64,000 nucleotides of DNA from Mugil cephalus (lineage: Eukaryota; Chordata; Actinopteri; Mugiliformes; Mugilidae). The stretch spans positions 26,781,501 through 26,845,500 of the forward strand of contig NC_061772.1 in the NCBI RefSeq assembly GCF_022458985.1. Direction: 5' to 3'. This document shows positions 36,833 through 49,345 of the stretch, in pieces (the first letter of the stretch is position 1; each line of letters opens with the position of its first letter). A program made the translations under genes and the position numbers. The notes below the pieces were generated by a model. That model had not been told where the DNA came from and made no database searches. It worked only from the letters and a program-made list of their open reading frames with translations.

Positions 36833-39300
36833 CGAGAATAGACAGAGATGACTCAAGCGTTTCTACATCCCTGTGTTACAAATGTGCCATAAAGGTTCTG
36901 TTGTAATCTGATCCTAATGGGATATTCCGGAGGATATTAGTTTAAATTATCGGTGGTTAATGCTGGTCTTCCCCTCCTGCTTCTCATTCATCCAGACGCA
37001 TGCACGCCGGCGATGAATCAGCCATTAAAGTCCCCGTTGTTTAAGGATGTAAGGGTTCATTTAAAAGACATCAGCAGTTCTAGAGCACTTTCTTCCAGAA
37101 CCTGACCTTTCAGTTCACAGCCTCACACATTTCCTCATAATATAGCCTTTGGATTTAGTTCACGTTTTCCTTTTTCCCTTCTCGGAGGCTGAAGCCTGCA
37201 GCCTAGTAAAAAAAAAAAAAAAAAAAAGAAGAAAAAGAAAGGAAGAAGAAGAAGCTGAAACACAGTCCGAGCTTTGTGCAGGAGGATTGCGTATAGAGCG
37301 CATAGTGTTAGGGTAACCAGGCAGTGCAGCTGGGCTTTCACAACTATGCAACTTTAAGGCAGTGTTTAAATCAAGATCCGAACGACAAGGAGCCTGTTCT
37401 CCTCACAAACACACACACACACACACACACATACAAAGGAGAGAAGGGGAAAGAAAGAGAACCACTAAACCATGGATAGTCAGTAATGATGATTCTGGAA
37501 ATAGTAAATAAGATGTTTGATCTTGGAAGTCTAAAATAAGTGCGGTTGCAGTGACCATTTTGGATTTTTTGAGTATTGAAACACACTGTATGTCTACTAC
37601 ATATATACTGCTCCCATAAACCTTCCTTATTGCTTGTATGGAAGATGCAAACTGGCTGCTATAAACTGTCCCTACAGGTATATGAATGTCAAAGCCAAAG
37701 CAGGCGTGCTGTTGTCACTGAACAACCAACTAAAGGACTAAACGACATAAAAGGAAACAAATGCTTTCTCCAACACTTTCTCTAAAGTCGGTATTTGGAC
37801 GAAATTGTTCCACAAGAAGGAAGAAAAACTTGCCAGATTGCTAGTTGATCCACCCCACTCCTTCTCCACAACATTCCTCTCATGAATTAATCGTGGTATT
37901 CCTATTTATTTTTATTTAATTTTTTTTAGTTTCTTTTTTTTTTTTTTTGTAGAAACGAGACAGAGCTGGTATGTGGATAAACCCGTTACAGAGTTTTCCA
38001 TTATCACTACCAGATCTCTTCTCATGCTCTGACCCATGGTTCCAGTGGCTATTTCAGGACTGGACACTTCACACGCACATGTGCGCGGACATACACTAAG
38101 GTTTTCATCGTTAACTAAAAGCCAAACTAACAATTAGAAGGTGTTTATGTCAAAAATAAATCTGTATGTGATCAGATCTGTATGAGGTGTCCAGCTTTGT
38201 GCATATGTCTTTAAGACGTGAACTTGAGTAAATCTCTGCCCACTGCTCCAAGTCCACCTCTCTTGAATGGGTTAAATGCAGAGAACGAACTCCTCGTGTG
38301 TAACATATGTGCAATCATTTTATTTTTAAACTTCCTAAATTCTCTCCCAGACAAATACTTTCACATAATGTTGAAAAACATTAAAAAAAACAACCTAAAA
38401 CTCATACTGAAACTACTAACTACTAACTACTAACTAAACTGAAACTAAACTGTGAACATTAAATGAAAGTAAAATGAACAGAAAACAGAAAGAAAGCCGA
38501 AATAATAAATACATTTAAGATATAATAACTCTGACAGCCACTCACAACCCTCTCCTCACTGTTCAACTCACAGAAAACATAAATGTCATTTTGTCCCTTA
38601 GCACCTGCACGACAAAGACCCTTAGGTTGGACATTAGTGTGAGGAGAAGGCGTGGCAGCGTTCTACTAGAACACCTCAGCTAAGTGCTAAAAAAAAAAAT
38701 GTTTATCCCTTTTAACTGTTCTCGTTTAACTACACCTGATGCTGTGAAATAGCCAGAAGAGATATTTGCTCTCCCCTTTGCAGCATCAACACTCCCCCCT
38801 GCCTCCTCTTCCCTTTCGCTTCCTTTTTTTTTTCTTTGCCCATCCCCCCTTCTCCATTTATTCCTCCTCGGATCTGTAAACGTTAGCGGGGTGTTGCTGC
38901 CCCGGCGTTGAGCCTCAGTCTTATATATAAAAACACGTGGCGATGTAAGAGAGAAGCCAACTCAGAGGTGAAGATTACCTCAGAAAATGGAGAGATTTCT
39001 CTGTATGTGTGTGTGTGTGGATGAAGCCCTTTTGTTTGTGCGGTCATGACCCGACGGGCCGCCACACAATCACCAAACCAGTGACCTGAAGGTCATTGAT
39101 CTGAGCGGAGATGAATAATCAGCTAAACTCTAACCCACTTTGCCTGATGTGAGCTGTAGCGTTGGCTGGATGTCAACAAGTGGTTTGAAATTAACAGAGC
39201 TTTGATGTTCTGTAAATAGTGCCGGATCTGCTTCATCTGCGACAGCGTTGTGAGTCAGTGGGCGGCCATTAAAGCCATTAAAAGTGTGTGCATCCATAGT
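36833..39300. other. Intergenic with homopolymers and small repeats
   Basis: Contains an A-run at about 37207-37226, a (CA)n at about 37411-37432, a T-run at 37938-37949, an imperfect ACTACTA repeat at 38409-38440 and a GT run at about 39006-39019. No gene was recognised. Confidence 0.4.
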
Positions 39301-39306
39301 GCAGAT

Positions 39307-39575
39307 CCCCCTAGAACAAGAGTCTTAACTGATGGAGAGATTAAGTATAGGACCCCCTACCTACTATATGTGTTCTGTATTAAACTCAGCCTAGTGCTGT
39401 TTATAAATAACATTATTGTTATCATTTTGCATGTAATATTAAGCTATTTGATCAAAACACAGGTCCATATATTTCTGGCCATGCCAGAGAAGTAAAAAAA
39501 TATATATAAAAAATGTCTAATCAACTAAATGTTGTGCGACCCCAGGGGTCGCGGACCCCCTGTTGAAGACCTGTG
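39307..39575. mobile_element. hAT-like non-autonomous element, internally deleted copy
   Basis: It shares 'gatggagagattaagta' and 'accccctacctactatatgt' with the 30.7-kb copy. It keeps the right terminus 'gttgaagacctgtg' (39562-39575), which is the inverse of the left terminus cagaggtcttcaat seen at 30720. Only the left 13 bp or so are degraded. Confidence 0.6.
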
Positions 39576-39713
39576 CCCTAGAAGATCTGAAGGATGTCAG
39601 ATATCAGACTAAATTATGGCACGTTTGATGGTGCCAGTAAATTGTGACACGCTTGAGAGAATGCACATTAAAAAAAATGAGAAGAAGATCACTGAAGACT
39701 ATAACAATCTCTT

Positions 39714-39719
39714 TTTATT
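39714..39719 (-). terminator. Candidate basp1-like poly(A) signal
   Basis: AATAAA on the minus strand, about 560 nt after the basp1-like stop codon. Position and spacing are reasonable; there is no transcript support. Confidence 0.35.
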
Positions 39720-40281
39720 CTCTATTCTGAACAATCAGTTTAAAATTAACAGTCCATTATTATAAAAGGCCAAAACACTGATGTCATGTCTCTGCATATA
39801 TATAATAATAGAAAGGATATATGAAATTCTAAATCAAGTCATATACTACTGATGAATGCTTTTCCAATAAACCGCTTTGTATTATTCATCGACCTCTCGC
39901 ACAGACAGATTTATTTATTTCATTCGTTAATGTCGCATTCGCTGTCTGGTATTTTATCTTATTTACTTTTTTTTTTTTTTTTGTCATGCTTTTCCAGCTT
40001 CTCTGTCTGTCTGCACTCAAATCCAATCTCAAATCTTGTTTCCTTTGCTTCCATTTCACTTGCCATCAATCTCTGCCTGTCTGTCTGACTCTTTCTACCT
40101 TTAAGAGGTTTTTCTTTTTGGTTACTCAAGAGGAAGCATCCTTTAGCCTGAGTTACCACTAAAGACATTGCAGTGGTTACAGCTTTCCAGAAAGCCTGAC
40201 TGTGTTCGGGATAACCTTGATTGCTTTCTTGCACCGTCTGGGGATCGAACTGATTTCACACTGGTTAAATATGGCTTCTTT

Positions 40282-41919
40282 TCAGACTGCCTGGGTGACC
40301 TCAGTGCCGAGAGCCTCCACCATGTCTGCGACTGCGTCGGGAACTTCCGGGACATCCCCACTCATGTCCTTTTTCAGTTCAAAGTCATTCTGCTCCTTGA
40401 TAGGTGTCTCCTCTGGTTTTTCATTCCCATTAACACATACCTCCGCCTGTGTGGCGTCATCGGGACCTCTGCACTCTCCGTTCACAGCTGGAAGTGCATC
40501 AACCTCTGCCACATCATTTGTAACCGAAGGGTTCTCCACGTCTCCGTTTTCCAGCTTGGTTTCCGCCTCCGGCTCTGGGCTCGGCACCTCCTCCGCAGGT
40601 TCTGCAGCGATTTTGCCGGCAGAGGTGGACTCTGAGATGACAATCTCAGGGACCGATTCTGATGCTCCTGGCTCACCTGCAGCTTCAGTGTTAGACTCTT
40701 CCTCCTCTTTCGCAGGTTCATTTTCAGCGGGGACTTCTACTGCTGCAGCCTCCGAGACCGCCGAGGCTTCTGCTTCCACAGTCTCAAGTTCAGTAACATC
40801 AGATGTGGCTGCAATTGATTCTGGTTGAGTTTCTTCCACTTCTTCCTCCGCTGCAGGTTCCACTGCCGCTGCCTTTTGCTCAGGCTCTGGCTGATCTGCT
40901 TGCTGCTGTTCTGGCTCTGGTGGTTGTTCTAGCTCCGGCTCTGAGACTTGCTCTTGTTCGGGCTCCGGTCCAGTGGCTTCCACTGACTCTGGCTGTTGTT
41001 CCTCTTTTAGTTCTGGCTCTGGTACTTGTTCTGGCTCCTCCTTAGTGTCTGCTGCAAGCTCAGGCTCAGCCTCGAGGGTTTGAGATGGTTCTGCAGCTAG
41101 CTCCTGCACTGGTTCGGGCTCAGCCACCGCCTCGGTCTCGGGTTCGGCAGCAGGCGGCACCACTGTTTCCTCCACAGTGGCTTCAGGCTCAGTAACAGTC
41201 ACAGGGATGGGCTCTGGCTCTAGGGCCTCAGGTGCTGCCTCTTGTTTGGTAACCTCTGGTTCTGGCACAGATTCTACGGCTGCAACTTGTTCTTCTACAA
41301 TTGGTTCTTCGGGTGCAGGCTCAGGTTTAGCCACAACTGGCACAGGTTCTTCTGCTACTGGAGCAGATTCCTCTGCTGCAACCACTGGCTCTTCTATTTC
41401 TGGAGCAGGTTTCTCTGCCTCTGCAACTGCTTCTTTTACAACTGGAGCAGCCTCCACTGCTGCTGCAGGTGGTTCCTCTGCAACTGGAGCTGTTTCCACT
41501 GGTGCTGCAGGTGGTTCCTCTGCAACCGGAGTAGCCTCCACTGCTGCTACAGCTGGTTCTTTCGATGCTGCAGCTGGTTCCACTGGTTCTGCTGCAGCTG
41601 GTTCCTCTGCAACCGGAGCTGCCTCCACTGCTGCGGATTCCTGTTCTTGAGCAGCCTCCACTGCAGCTGCAGGAGCCGGTTCTTCTGGAGGTGCGGATTT
41701 GGGTTCTTCTGCAGCTTTGACCGCTTCAGTTTCCGCGGCCACTATTGACGCAGCAGTTTCCTCCACCACCACTTTGTCTGCTCCTGTGGGTGGGGCTCCA
41801 TCTTCCACTTTAGCGGGCTCCTCTGCAGCAGTAGTAGTTGTTGCTGCGGTCTCATCCTTCCTGTCTTTGGGGTCGCTCACATCATATCCTTTCTTTTTCT
41901 TGCTCAGTTTGCCTCCCAT
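40282..41919 (-). CDS. basp1: BASP1-like (NAP-22/CAP-23) myristoylated membrane-cortex protein
   Basis: Single coding exon, 545 aa. The first 12 residues, MGGKLSKKKKGY, match vertebrate BASP1: Gly2 is the N-myristoylation site and the lysine cluster is the PIP2- and calmodulin-binding effector region of this GAP43/MARCKS-like group. It acts at the inner face of the plasma membrane in neurons, and BASP1 is also a WT1 co-repressor. The rest is low-complexity Ala/Glu/Pro/Val with no folded domain, as in the family. Mammalian BASP1 is about 227 aa, so this is more than twice as long, owing to APVAEEP-type and EPEQ/EPEL-type repeats. A splice acceptor (TAG) ends at 41928, eight bases before the ATG. 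This fits the known two-exon layout with a non-coding first exon. It could be a diverged paralog rather than the direct ortholog. Confidence 0.88.
   Translation of the reverse strand: MGGKLSKKKKGYDVSDPKDRKDETAATTTTAAEEPAKVEDGAPPTGADKVVVEETAASIVAAETEAVKAAEEPKSAPPEEPAPAAAVEAAQEQESAAVEAAPVAEEPAAAEPVEPAAASKEPAVAAVEATPVAEEPPAAPVETAPVAEEPPAAAVEAAPVVKEAVAEAEKPAPEIEEPVVAAEESAPVAEEPVPVVAKPEPAPEEPIVEEQVAAVESVPEPEVTKQEAAPEALEPEPIPVTVTEPEATVEETVVPPAAEPETEAVAEPEPVQELAAEPSQTLEAEPELAADTKEEPEQVPEPELKEEQQPESVEATGPEPEQEQVSEPELEQPPEPEQQQADQPEPEQKAAAVEPAAEEEVEETQPESIAATSDVTELETVEAEASAVSEAAAVEVPAENEPAKEEEESNTEAAGEPGASESVPEIVISESTSAGKIAAEPAEEVPSPEPEAETKLENGDVENPSVTNDVAEVDALPAVNGECRGPDDATQAEVCVNGNEKPEETPIKEQNDFELKKDMSGDVPEVPDAVADMVEALGTEVTQAV
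41085..41690 (-). repeat. Coding repeats in the basp1-like exon
   Basis: Degenerate units of about 15 codons with the pattern (A)AVE-A-PVAEEP-A occur several times in tandem, strongest at about 41430-41640. They shift toward shorter PEP/EPE units nearer 41085. The opposite strand shows long open frames only because the repeat has few stop codons in any frame. Confidence 0.7.
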
Positions 41920-41927
41920 GATGGCTC

Positions 41928-43500
41928 CTAGGAACAGATAAGACTTTGTTTATCTTTGCCTTTCTATATAGTCAATGTCACGGAAAAGTCAATACGTGTT
42001 ACCAGTTCAGATGCCCTGTGCGTCTCTGGATTGCGGAACAAAAGTCATGCCCACACATGTAGAACATTCCCACACTCAAAAATGCCTTAGCTGGCTAGTT
42101 TCAAACCAAAAATATACTTGGTCCTAGAGAACAGTGGCAACTATTGAGCCACTCAAGTATAGTTTACATGTGTGTATTTTTTACTAATGTAGTTATTTTA
42201 GGTCATTCAAGTTGTATCAAGTTTTATGTGTTTGGTCTTCCATGAAATATAGCAGTCAGATAAAGCACAAAACTAATTTTATTTATGGTCTACACATATT
42301 CAATAAAGCCGTGTCAAATTACATTCGAATGAGTCGCGGCAGTTCAAGTGCTGATGACATGTTTGTGTAAAATGCAGCATTGTTTTAAGTTCCTTCCTTA
42401 GTTTCGTCAAACATAAAAGAGTTTTCACCTTAAAAGAGAAATGTATACTCCAGAAGTGAACCAAATATCCAAGTAGCAAAACCGCTTTCTACCAAACACA
42501 GCTACATTTTAAGGCCTGGGAACCTCGCTGAGATCGGAAAAGCCCACAGACTCTCTGCTCTTTCAGGAATGTCTGGTGAGGCTCCGTGCCAAAAGGGCCC
42601 GCAAGTCTGAGTTGACCGTCCATGATGTAAATGTACAACTATTTCCCCTACGGCATGACAAACTAGAAAATAATGAGTTTCCCCACGCGCACACATCAGC
42701 ACGGAGGCCGTTCACATATTTAATGAAGAGCCACTTGTGATCTTCAGTGAGTGGAGATTTTCGTGTTACGCAAAAACCTGTTGTGGCTGTAGGGGAAGTG
42801 CAGTGCAGTGATTGCCACAGAAACTTCCGTGACAGAAAGGAGAACTGGAAGTTTGAGTTTATCTTTGGGATAATATTTCAGTAAATCTGACTCGACACAC
42901 ACGTCTATAATGAAGCCAAAGAGAAAGTCCCAAAATGCCACAGGTATGATTGTAAAATGTTCTAAACGGCACGGATTCATAATTTTATTAGCCCTTTTTA
43001 ACTAATATTATTATTTATTTTTATTGTTATGTTTTGTGCTTTATCTTAGCCAAAGTGCAACAAGCAGATCTTTTGCCCTGCAGGGGCAGCATGAGGTCAC
43101 AGGTACGACCAATCCGGGAACTGTCCATAGTGCTGCAGTGAGCAATCAAGACAGGATGCGCCACACAGGCTAGGATACAGCATATCCATTACACTTATTT
43201 GCAGCCTATTAAGCTGCCCATTAAGAAAACTCCACTGCACCTGCTCTGCAGTGCTCATGAATCTAATCCCGCTTTAATACCTAAATCCTTGTATCTTTCT
43301 TTATTTATGTATCCATTTTCATTATGTGTTTGTTCTGTCTTTTCTTCCTCTTCTTCTTTTTTTTTTTTCCTCGCCAGACCCCCCCTCCTGTAGCTGGCCT
43401 CCCAATCAGACAAAGCAAAAACGTGCAGAATGGAAACTGTATAGCCTTTAAAAAAAAAATCGATTTGGACCTATTTCATAATAGCATTTAGAGGATTTTC
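41928..43500. other. Upstream flank / first intron of the basp1-like gene
   Basis: By analogy with BASP1, the sequence past the acceptor at 41928 should be intron. No other exon or repeat family was recognised here. Confidence 0.4.
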
Positions 43501-44236
43501 CGAGTGAATCCCCAAGTCTTACAGTATCCAGGCGCGGTTCTTGATGGTAAAAGTGGGAGGATATGGAAGGAGAAGCGCAGATGTAAGCGGCAGCATGTGC
43601 CGGCCGGTAACAAAGGATGGGGATCCCTCACTGGAAGCCGCTCACTGGCTAAAGTAACCGGGTTGGATTCAAGTTGCTAGCAAAAAAACTGGCAGCGAAA
43701 AACTGCGATAGTGAAGGATAAAGAAGCCACTGTCGAATTAAAAGTAGCCTGCGCACTGGCCACGAACACTTGAGTGATAAAAGATGTAGAGGGGTCTCCA
43801 TCCCCCACTTCCACTCCATCAGCCTCCCACCCACCCACCCAGCCACCGCTGCCTCTCTCAGCTGCTCTGCCCTTTTTTTTCTTCCTTTTGTTTTTTTTTT
43901 TTTGTTCACGATCATTTGAAAATGTCCCCCCACACGCAGGCGAGTAAAACGAGACAAAATTCGCAACAAAAGCGCGTCAGTCGGATCACAACTTTTTTTT
44001 TTTTTTTTTTTTTTCCCTTTGGGCTTCCTTTGATCACACATTTTGATTTAATTATTCAACTGGCATACTTTAAAGGAGCAGTCGTTCAGCCACTGACAAC
44101 TGGGCAACATATTAGAATAAAAAGGAAGAAAAAAAGAGCCACGTCTTATTGTGTTATCAATGAAATGAAGAACAAAAAAAATGCGCACAGCAAGAGAAAA
44201 GCAAAGGGAGAGAACAATTGAAACTGCGGATGGTTT

Positions 44237-44293
<57 letters not shown>

Positions 44294-44720
44294 AACACAC
44301 AAGCTATGTACACTATCATATTCACATTTCAATAGCCAGATCAAACAATGCTCTAACGCCACTGACCTGTATTTCTAGAGAGTGCTCAGTTGGAAGCTTC
44401 TTTTTTTCCCCCTAGTCTCCGTCTGGATGTGATAATGGAGGTGAAAAAAAAAACTCTTCTGGAGTGACAGCTGCAGATTCCGCCCCTGCTCTCCCTCCGA
44501 GGTGCAGCCTGGGACTGTGTAGTAACCGAGTAGTGGAGCCCCTCACGGTTTTCTCGACATCTGTCGCTATCACAGTCCAGCCAACCCCACTGCTGCTCCG
44601 TCTGCAATCTATACCCTCCCAATCTTTTAACCCCTCCTCTCCCTCTTCCTCGCGCACACGCCAGCTCTCCCGCATTTCCCTGTTGCACCGACGCATCTGA
44701 GGAAGATTAGTGGACTTTAT
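43500..44720 (-). promoter_or_regulatory. Candidate promoter / non-coding first exon of the basp1-like gene
   Basis: Two GC-richer patches (about 43500-43870 and 44440-44690) with purine-rich minus-strand sequence lie 1.6-2.8 kb upstream of the coding exon. An AT-rich stretch with a TTTC repeat separates them. Position and base composition are the only grounds; the exact first exon cannot be placed. Confidence 0.25.
44234..44292. repeat. (TTTC)n microsatellite
   Basis: About 14-15 perfect tetranucleotide units. Confidence 0.95.
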
Positions 44721-45603
44721 AAAATAGATCGCTTATTTCATTTTTGTTGTTATTTGTTCAGTTGCTTTGAGGAGGGAAAGGAAAGATTTCTGTGGGGAAC
44801 CATGTTAATATGCCAGTCCCTACACACACACACGGGAGTATTGGTGTAACATGAATTATGCATGAGAGTGATAAGGAAATCCCCCACACACAGACACACA
44901 CACACAGATTAGATGCTAAATTAATTATTATAAAGATAACTTGACTGATGTTGCTTTATTTGAAACTGTTGAACTGTATCTATGTGTCTGTAAAATGTTT
45001 CCACCCTGTTGATGTTTGGATATGATCTTTTTTTTTTGGTGGTTTGAAGAGGACCAAATGTTCACTCCAAATAATCAGTTCAGTTCAGTCTGCAAAAGCT
45101 TTGTGCCTCTTTGCTATTTGCCTTCCAAGTGTTAATGGGACAAGGTCGGTCAAAGTGAAACTTAGTGAAATTCAACAGCTGACCGTTCCTGGTAAACATG
45201 TCGTCATCTTCAAGAGCCCGAGCTCGAGCGGCTTGACTCTGACTTTACCGTACGCTGAGCTGTCAGAAAACACTTCAGATCATTCAGGTGATAACTTTGA
45301 ATAAGAACAAGAATCGGGAAATATCAGGGAACAACAGCTGTATGGTCTCGGTGAAACCGGATCAGATTCGGCCAAAACCTGGGGTCTGGTTTGGGCCTTT
45401 CAGTTGCCGCTCACACAAACACGATTTCCCTACAGTTATGTCTTAAACTGAAACTGGAAGAAAGAATTTGCACAACAATTAAGCTGACAGTTTGTATACG
45501 CCTGTCAGCGACTTGTTGTTTAGTCAGGGATGACTTGAAAAGTGACAAAGCAGGTTTGTTTTTATTGTTATGGTTTCACTTAATTACAAGAAGACAGAAG
45601 CAA

Positions 45604-46080
45604 GTCAAATCAATTCAATTCAATTTTATTTAAATAGCGCCAATAACAACACAAACTGTCTCAAGGCGCTTTACAAAAACCAACCTGCAACCTCCAGATC
45701 AGCCTGAGGGCGAAGATGGCAGGAAAAACTCCCTTTTAACAGGAAGAAACCTTGAGCAGAACCCATACAACACATACAGCCTATATGGTGCTCATACAGC
45801 CAGGTAGAAACAGAGAAGATAGAGAGAGAAGAAGAACAGGAGAAACAAGATAAACAAACTTCTGTCATAGACACATATATCAAGCAGAAGGAAACATGTA
45901 GGATCTAATAATATAACACACAGCTGATGATCTTATGTGACAGTTTGTGAGTAAAGCAGGATTCATGGGCAGGTTGATGAACTGTTCATCCAGGTAGGAG
46001 TGGACAACTAGAGGAGGACATGAAGACTGGGGCAGATGTAATTAATGGAGCTCCACAGGTCTGATACACAGCACTCCAGA
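45604..46080. repeat. Head of a common teleost interspersed repeat
   Basis: It begins 'caattcaattcaattttatt', then 'tcaaggcgctttacaaaaac' and 'aaaactcccttttaacagga'. This block is familiar from many fish genomes. The fragment at 1-345 looks like the later part of the same family. No coding frame was recognised and the class is not assigned. Confidence 0.6.
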
Positions 46081-49000
46081 GCTTAATATGTCTCCCTGCA
46101 TGTTGAGATTATATATTTTTTCCACTTTTGATGATGTTATACTAAAGTCACACAGAATGTGCATCTATAATGTTCCCTGCTGGGTGTTATGCATGTGTAC
46201 TTTTCAACATAAAACATATTATTTTTACAGAAATAAAACCAAACAGACAGTATTACTGAGGGGACAGCACCCTCTCCTGTTATATTATCTGATGGCGCTA
46301 CACAACATATGTGGCATGATGGAGAAACTTTAAGATAATGGTATTACATAATATTTTAAATAAAACAGAGACAATGCATGAATGTCCTACTAAATTGCTT
46401 ATTTGAGACGTTTTTATTAAAACTGTGTGTGACTTTCTGCCAGCAAAAATTTTTTAAATTCGTTCCTATTTGCTGTAATTTTGTTATTGAAATGTCACTC
46501 ATAATTTAAGTCAATGAGATGAAATTTAACACTGTACTGGTAGTTCAAAGGAAATGAAAGAGCACTTTAACAGTATCTTTTTCAGCTGCACGGCGGGAAA
46601 ACAAAACTGAATGTGTGAGTCATGCACCTCCATCTTGAACTAATGGGTAAGTATCATTTTTCCTTTGTTAGTTAGCACAGCAACATTGGTTTTCTCTAAC
46701 TGACTGAGTGTCAGTCCTGTTGATAGATTTAACACCAGTGTATTCAGATAATGTGAACCAGCCTACTTTAAAATACAGATGTGCACAGATGTTGCTGATT
46801 TTAAGTTTAAAACAGAGATGCATGATGTGCATTCCCTTCTAATGTTGGAAAATCACTTGATATTGGAAATAAACATTTTCCCCACTTGTTTCAGTGGTGA
46901 AGTAGGTTTGGCAATGGATTTTTTTTTTCTTTCTTAAATGTCTCATATTTTAGATTTGCCTTAAATTCTCAGGATCTAATTTGTTCTATGAGACAAAGTT
47001 AATCTGTGCCAAAATGTGGTATATTCATAACAATTCATCAAATTTAGAAAAAAATATGTAAAATGGTTTAAAATATGTGCTAAACGTATACGAAATGCTA
47101 CTTATATGTAGCAGTGTAAAGTAAAATATTACAAATATACCTCAGGAATACCTATTTAAAAAAAAAATGCAAATCGAACGTAATTAACTGCTAATTCTTG
47201 ACCTGTAATTAGTGTAAAGGTGGAAAATTGCTGATTTATGTTGTGACTGAAAGAAAAACAACTGTGGTTAAACAGTAAGTTTCAACAGCAGCAAGATACT
47301 GTTAATTTTACAGGACACTCTTTAAGAGTACCACAGTCCAGAATGTATGAAAATACCTTTAAAACCATTGTCACGGAAAGGCTCAGAAGTCTAAAGTCTG
47401 TTACATGCTCATGTTTTCTTAGACCTACAGTACGTGTGTTGCATTTTGTATGCGATTGCACAAAGTTGAGCTTTCAAGCTCCGAGAGCGAGCAAACAAGA
47501 AAATAAAATCAATCTTGTTTGTTTTCCTGCTGGCACCAGGACTAAATAGTGACAAAGGGGCAGCACAGGCTGACTTTCACATGATGCAAAAGCTCTGGAA
47601 TGCACTCCCAGGAGTATAACCCCCATCCCAGCCAACCACTCCGCTCCACACAGACGAGACACAGAGACTTATGGGGAGGCCTCGGAAAATCCCACCGACG
47701 TCCAATGTCCAGGGCTCATCTGTCTGCAGCCTTTGGTCCGGTTGACCTAGACTGACACAACGTAAGGAACACGAAGAAATAAAGAAACAGGTGTTGGGCG
47801 CTACAGCGTGTTTGTAGCCCACAGCTCACCACCGCAGTGAGCGTGTGCAGGAATGTGCCAGAAAGGCCGGGCTTCTGTGCAGTTCCCATGAGAAGAACGG
47901 TTTTCTCTAGAAAGATTCATTATTTGGTTATTGTATTTAAATTAGCCGGGTATAATGGGATTTCCAGGATTATTTCTGTTAGTGAAAAGTGACAAGTAAT
48001 TGTAGAATGATTACTGCTCAACTGCCAAACACGATGTGAAATAAGAGCCCTGATTCTTTTTTGTTGAAAGTTGCACGATCGCTGCGCTGCACATGTTTGT
48101 CTGTATCTGTCATTCATTTCAAATGGATACTACAGTTCCTTGCCAAGTTAAAACTGTCTGTTGTTTAGGGTAGTCTTCCACTAGTAGAGATAGATAGATA
48201 GACAGTAGATAGATGAGATGATTTATATCCTTTTTATGATTGTGCTTAGACAGTTTTAGATATTTGGATAAGGATTGTCCTGTTTTACCTAATGATATTG
48301 GACAAATAAATTCCTGCCAGTGTGTTAGAATTACTAGTAAATATTTACCATAAATTGTCACAGTGAAGGAACTGGTCTGCTTTTAGTTTGCTCTAACAGA
48401 AGGTTTGTGAGAGAAACAGATTTATGCCCTTTGGATTTTCTGTAACGCACAAATGGCACCACCTACTGACAATTTATTATATTACACCTTCAATGATGGT
48501 CTTGCATATTTTACAAAGAAAAGAAAATAAATCCCTAGTTCAACAAAAAGACACTAAACCAAATCAAAAATCTTAATGAATGGCGTGTTCAAGACCAGTG
48601 GGAACAACAAAAAACAGTCACTCAAAACCCCATTTAATTGCATTTTTCTTGCATTAAATAAAGGCTGGCCATACATTCTTTAAGAAAACTCAATATCATA
48701 TCAAATCATGGATAACACTGACCACTCTCTCCCCTACATACTAGCCTGGCGGCACAACACCGTCTCTAAAAGGCTCAGCCTAAATGGCTTCGTTGTCTCA
48801 GTGGCAGCTGCAGGAAATCTTCCTGCAACAAATCTGCACCACTCATCATCTGCGTTGGACGGATGACTCTGGACTTATTGCAACTGGCACATTTTGCACA
48901 TCTATGCTGCCCACATAAATTGGCTAAAACTGACCAATGAAACTCCAAGTAACAAGAATTACAGAATAAATCGGCATTAAACCAAACGAGAAGGCTACAA

Positions 49001-49345
49001 TTGGCAACAAGTTAATCATTGATATCTCAGCAGCCTCTATCAGCTGTTACAAGAAAAGAAAAAAATGACATCAAAATGACATCATTTTTGGGCAAAGGCC
49101 AGAAGTAACTGCTTAGTGATAAAAAACAAAACAAAAAACAAAACAAAACATGATTAAACCAGTAAATACACATATGTGCATTTGGTGTTACCTAATTATA
49201 TATATTTAGTTTTTATGGCGGTGCACACAATGATCTCGCTTTGCTATTAACTGTTTTGTAAATGTTCTATAGTCGAATGAGGTGAGGCTTACGCGAGCTT
49301 CCGGTGCGACGTCGCTGTCAATGAATCCAACGTACCCTTGGAGAG
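46081..49345. other. Intergenic, no gene recognised
   Basis: AT-rich DNA with a GATA microsatellite at about 48188-48216. The part at about 48530-49100 reads like an old interspersed repeat but could not be assigned. Confidence 0.4.

Noticed and set aside
40168..40828. Open frames of 155 and 208 codons on the plus strand
   Set aside because: They are antisense to the basp1-like exon. Their Ser/Ala/Thr-rich content follows from the repeat composition of the real gene.
41177..41748. Open frames of 157 and 168 codons on the plus strand
   Set aside because: Antisense of the APVAEEP repeat block. Low complexity, with no upstream splice or start signals.
48530..49100. Possible tail of a LINE reverse-transcriptase gene
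   Set aside because: One frame has a vaguely LINE-like end but with stops and no reverse-transcriptase motif. Too weak to call.
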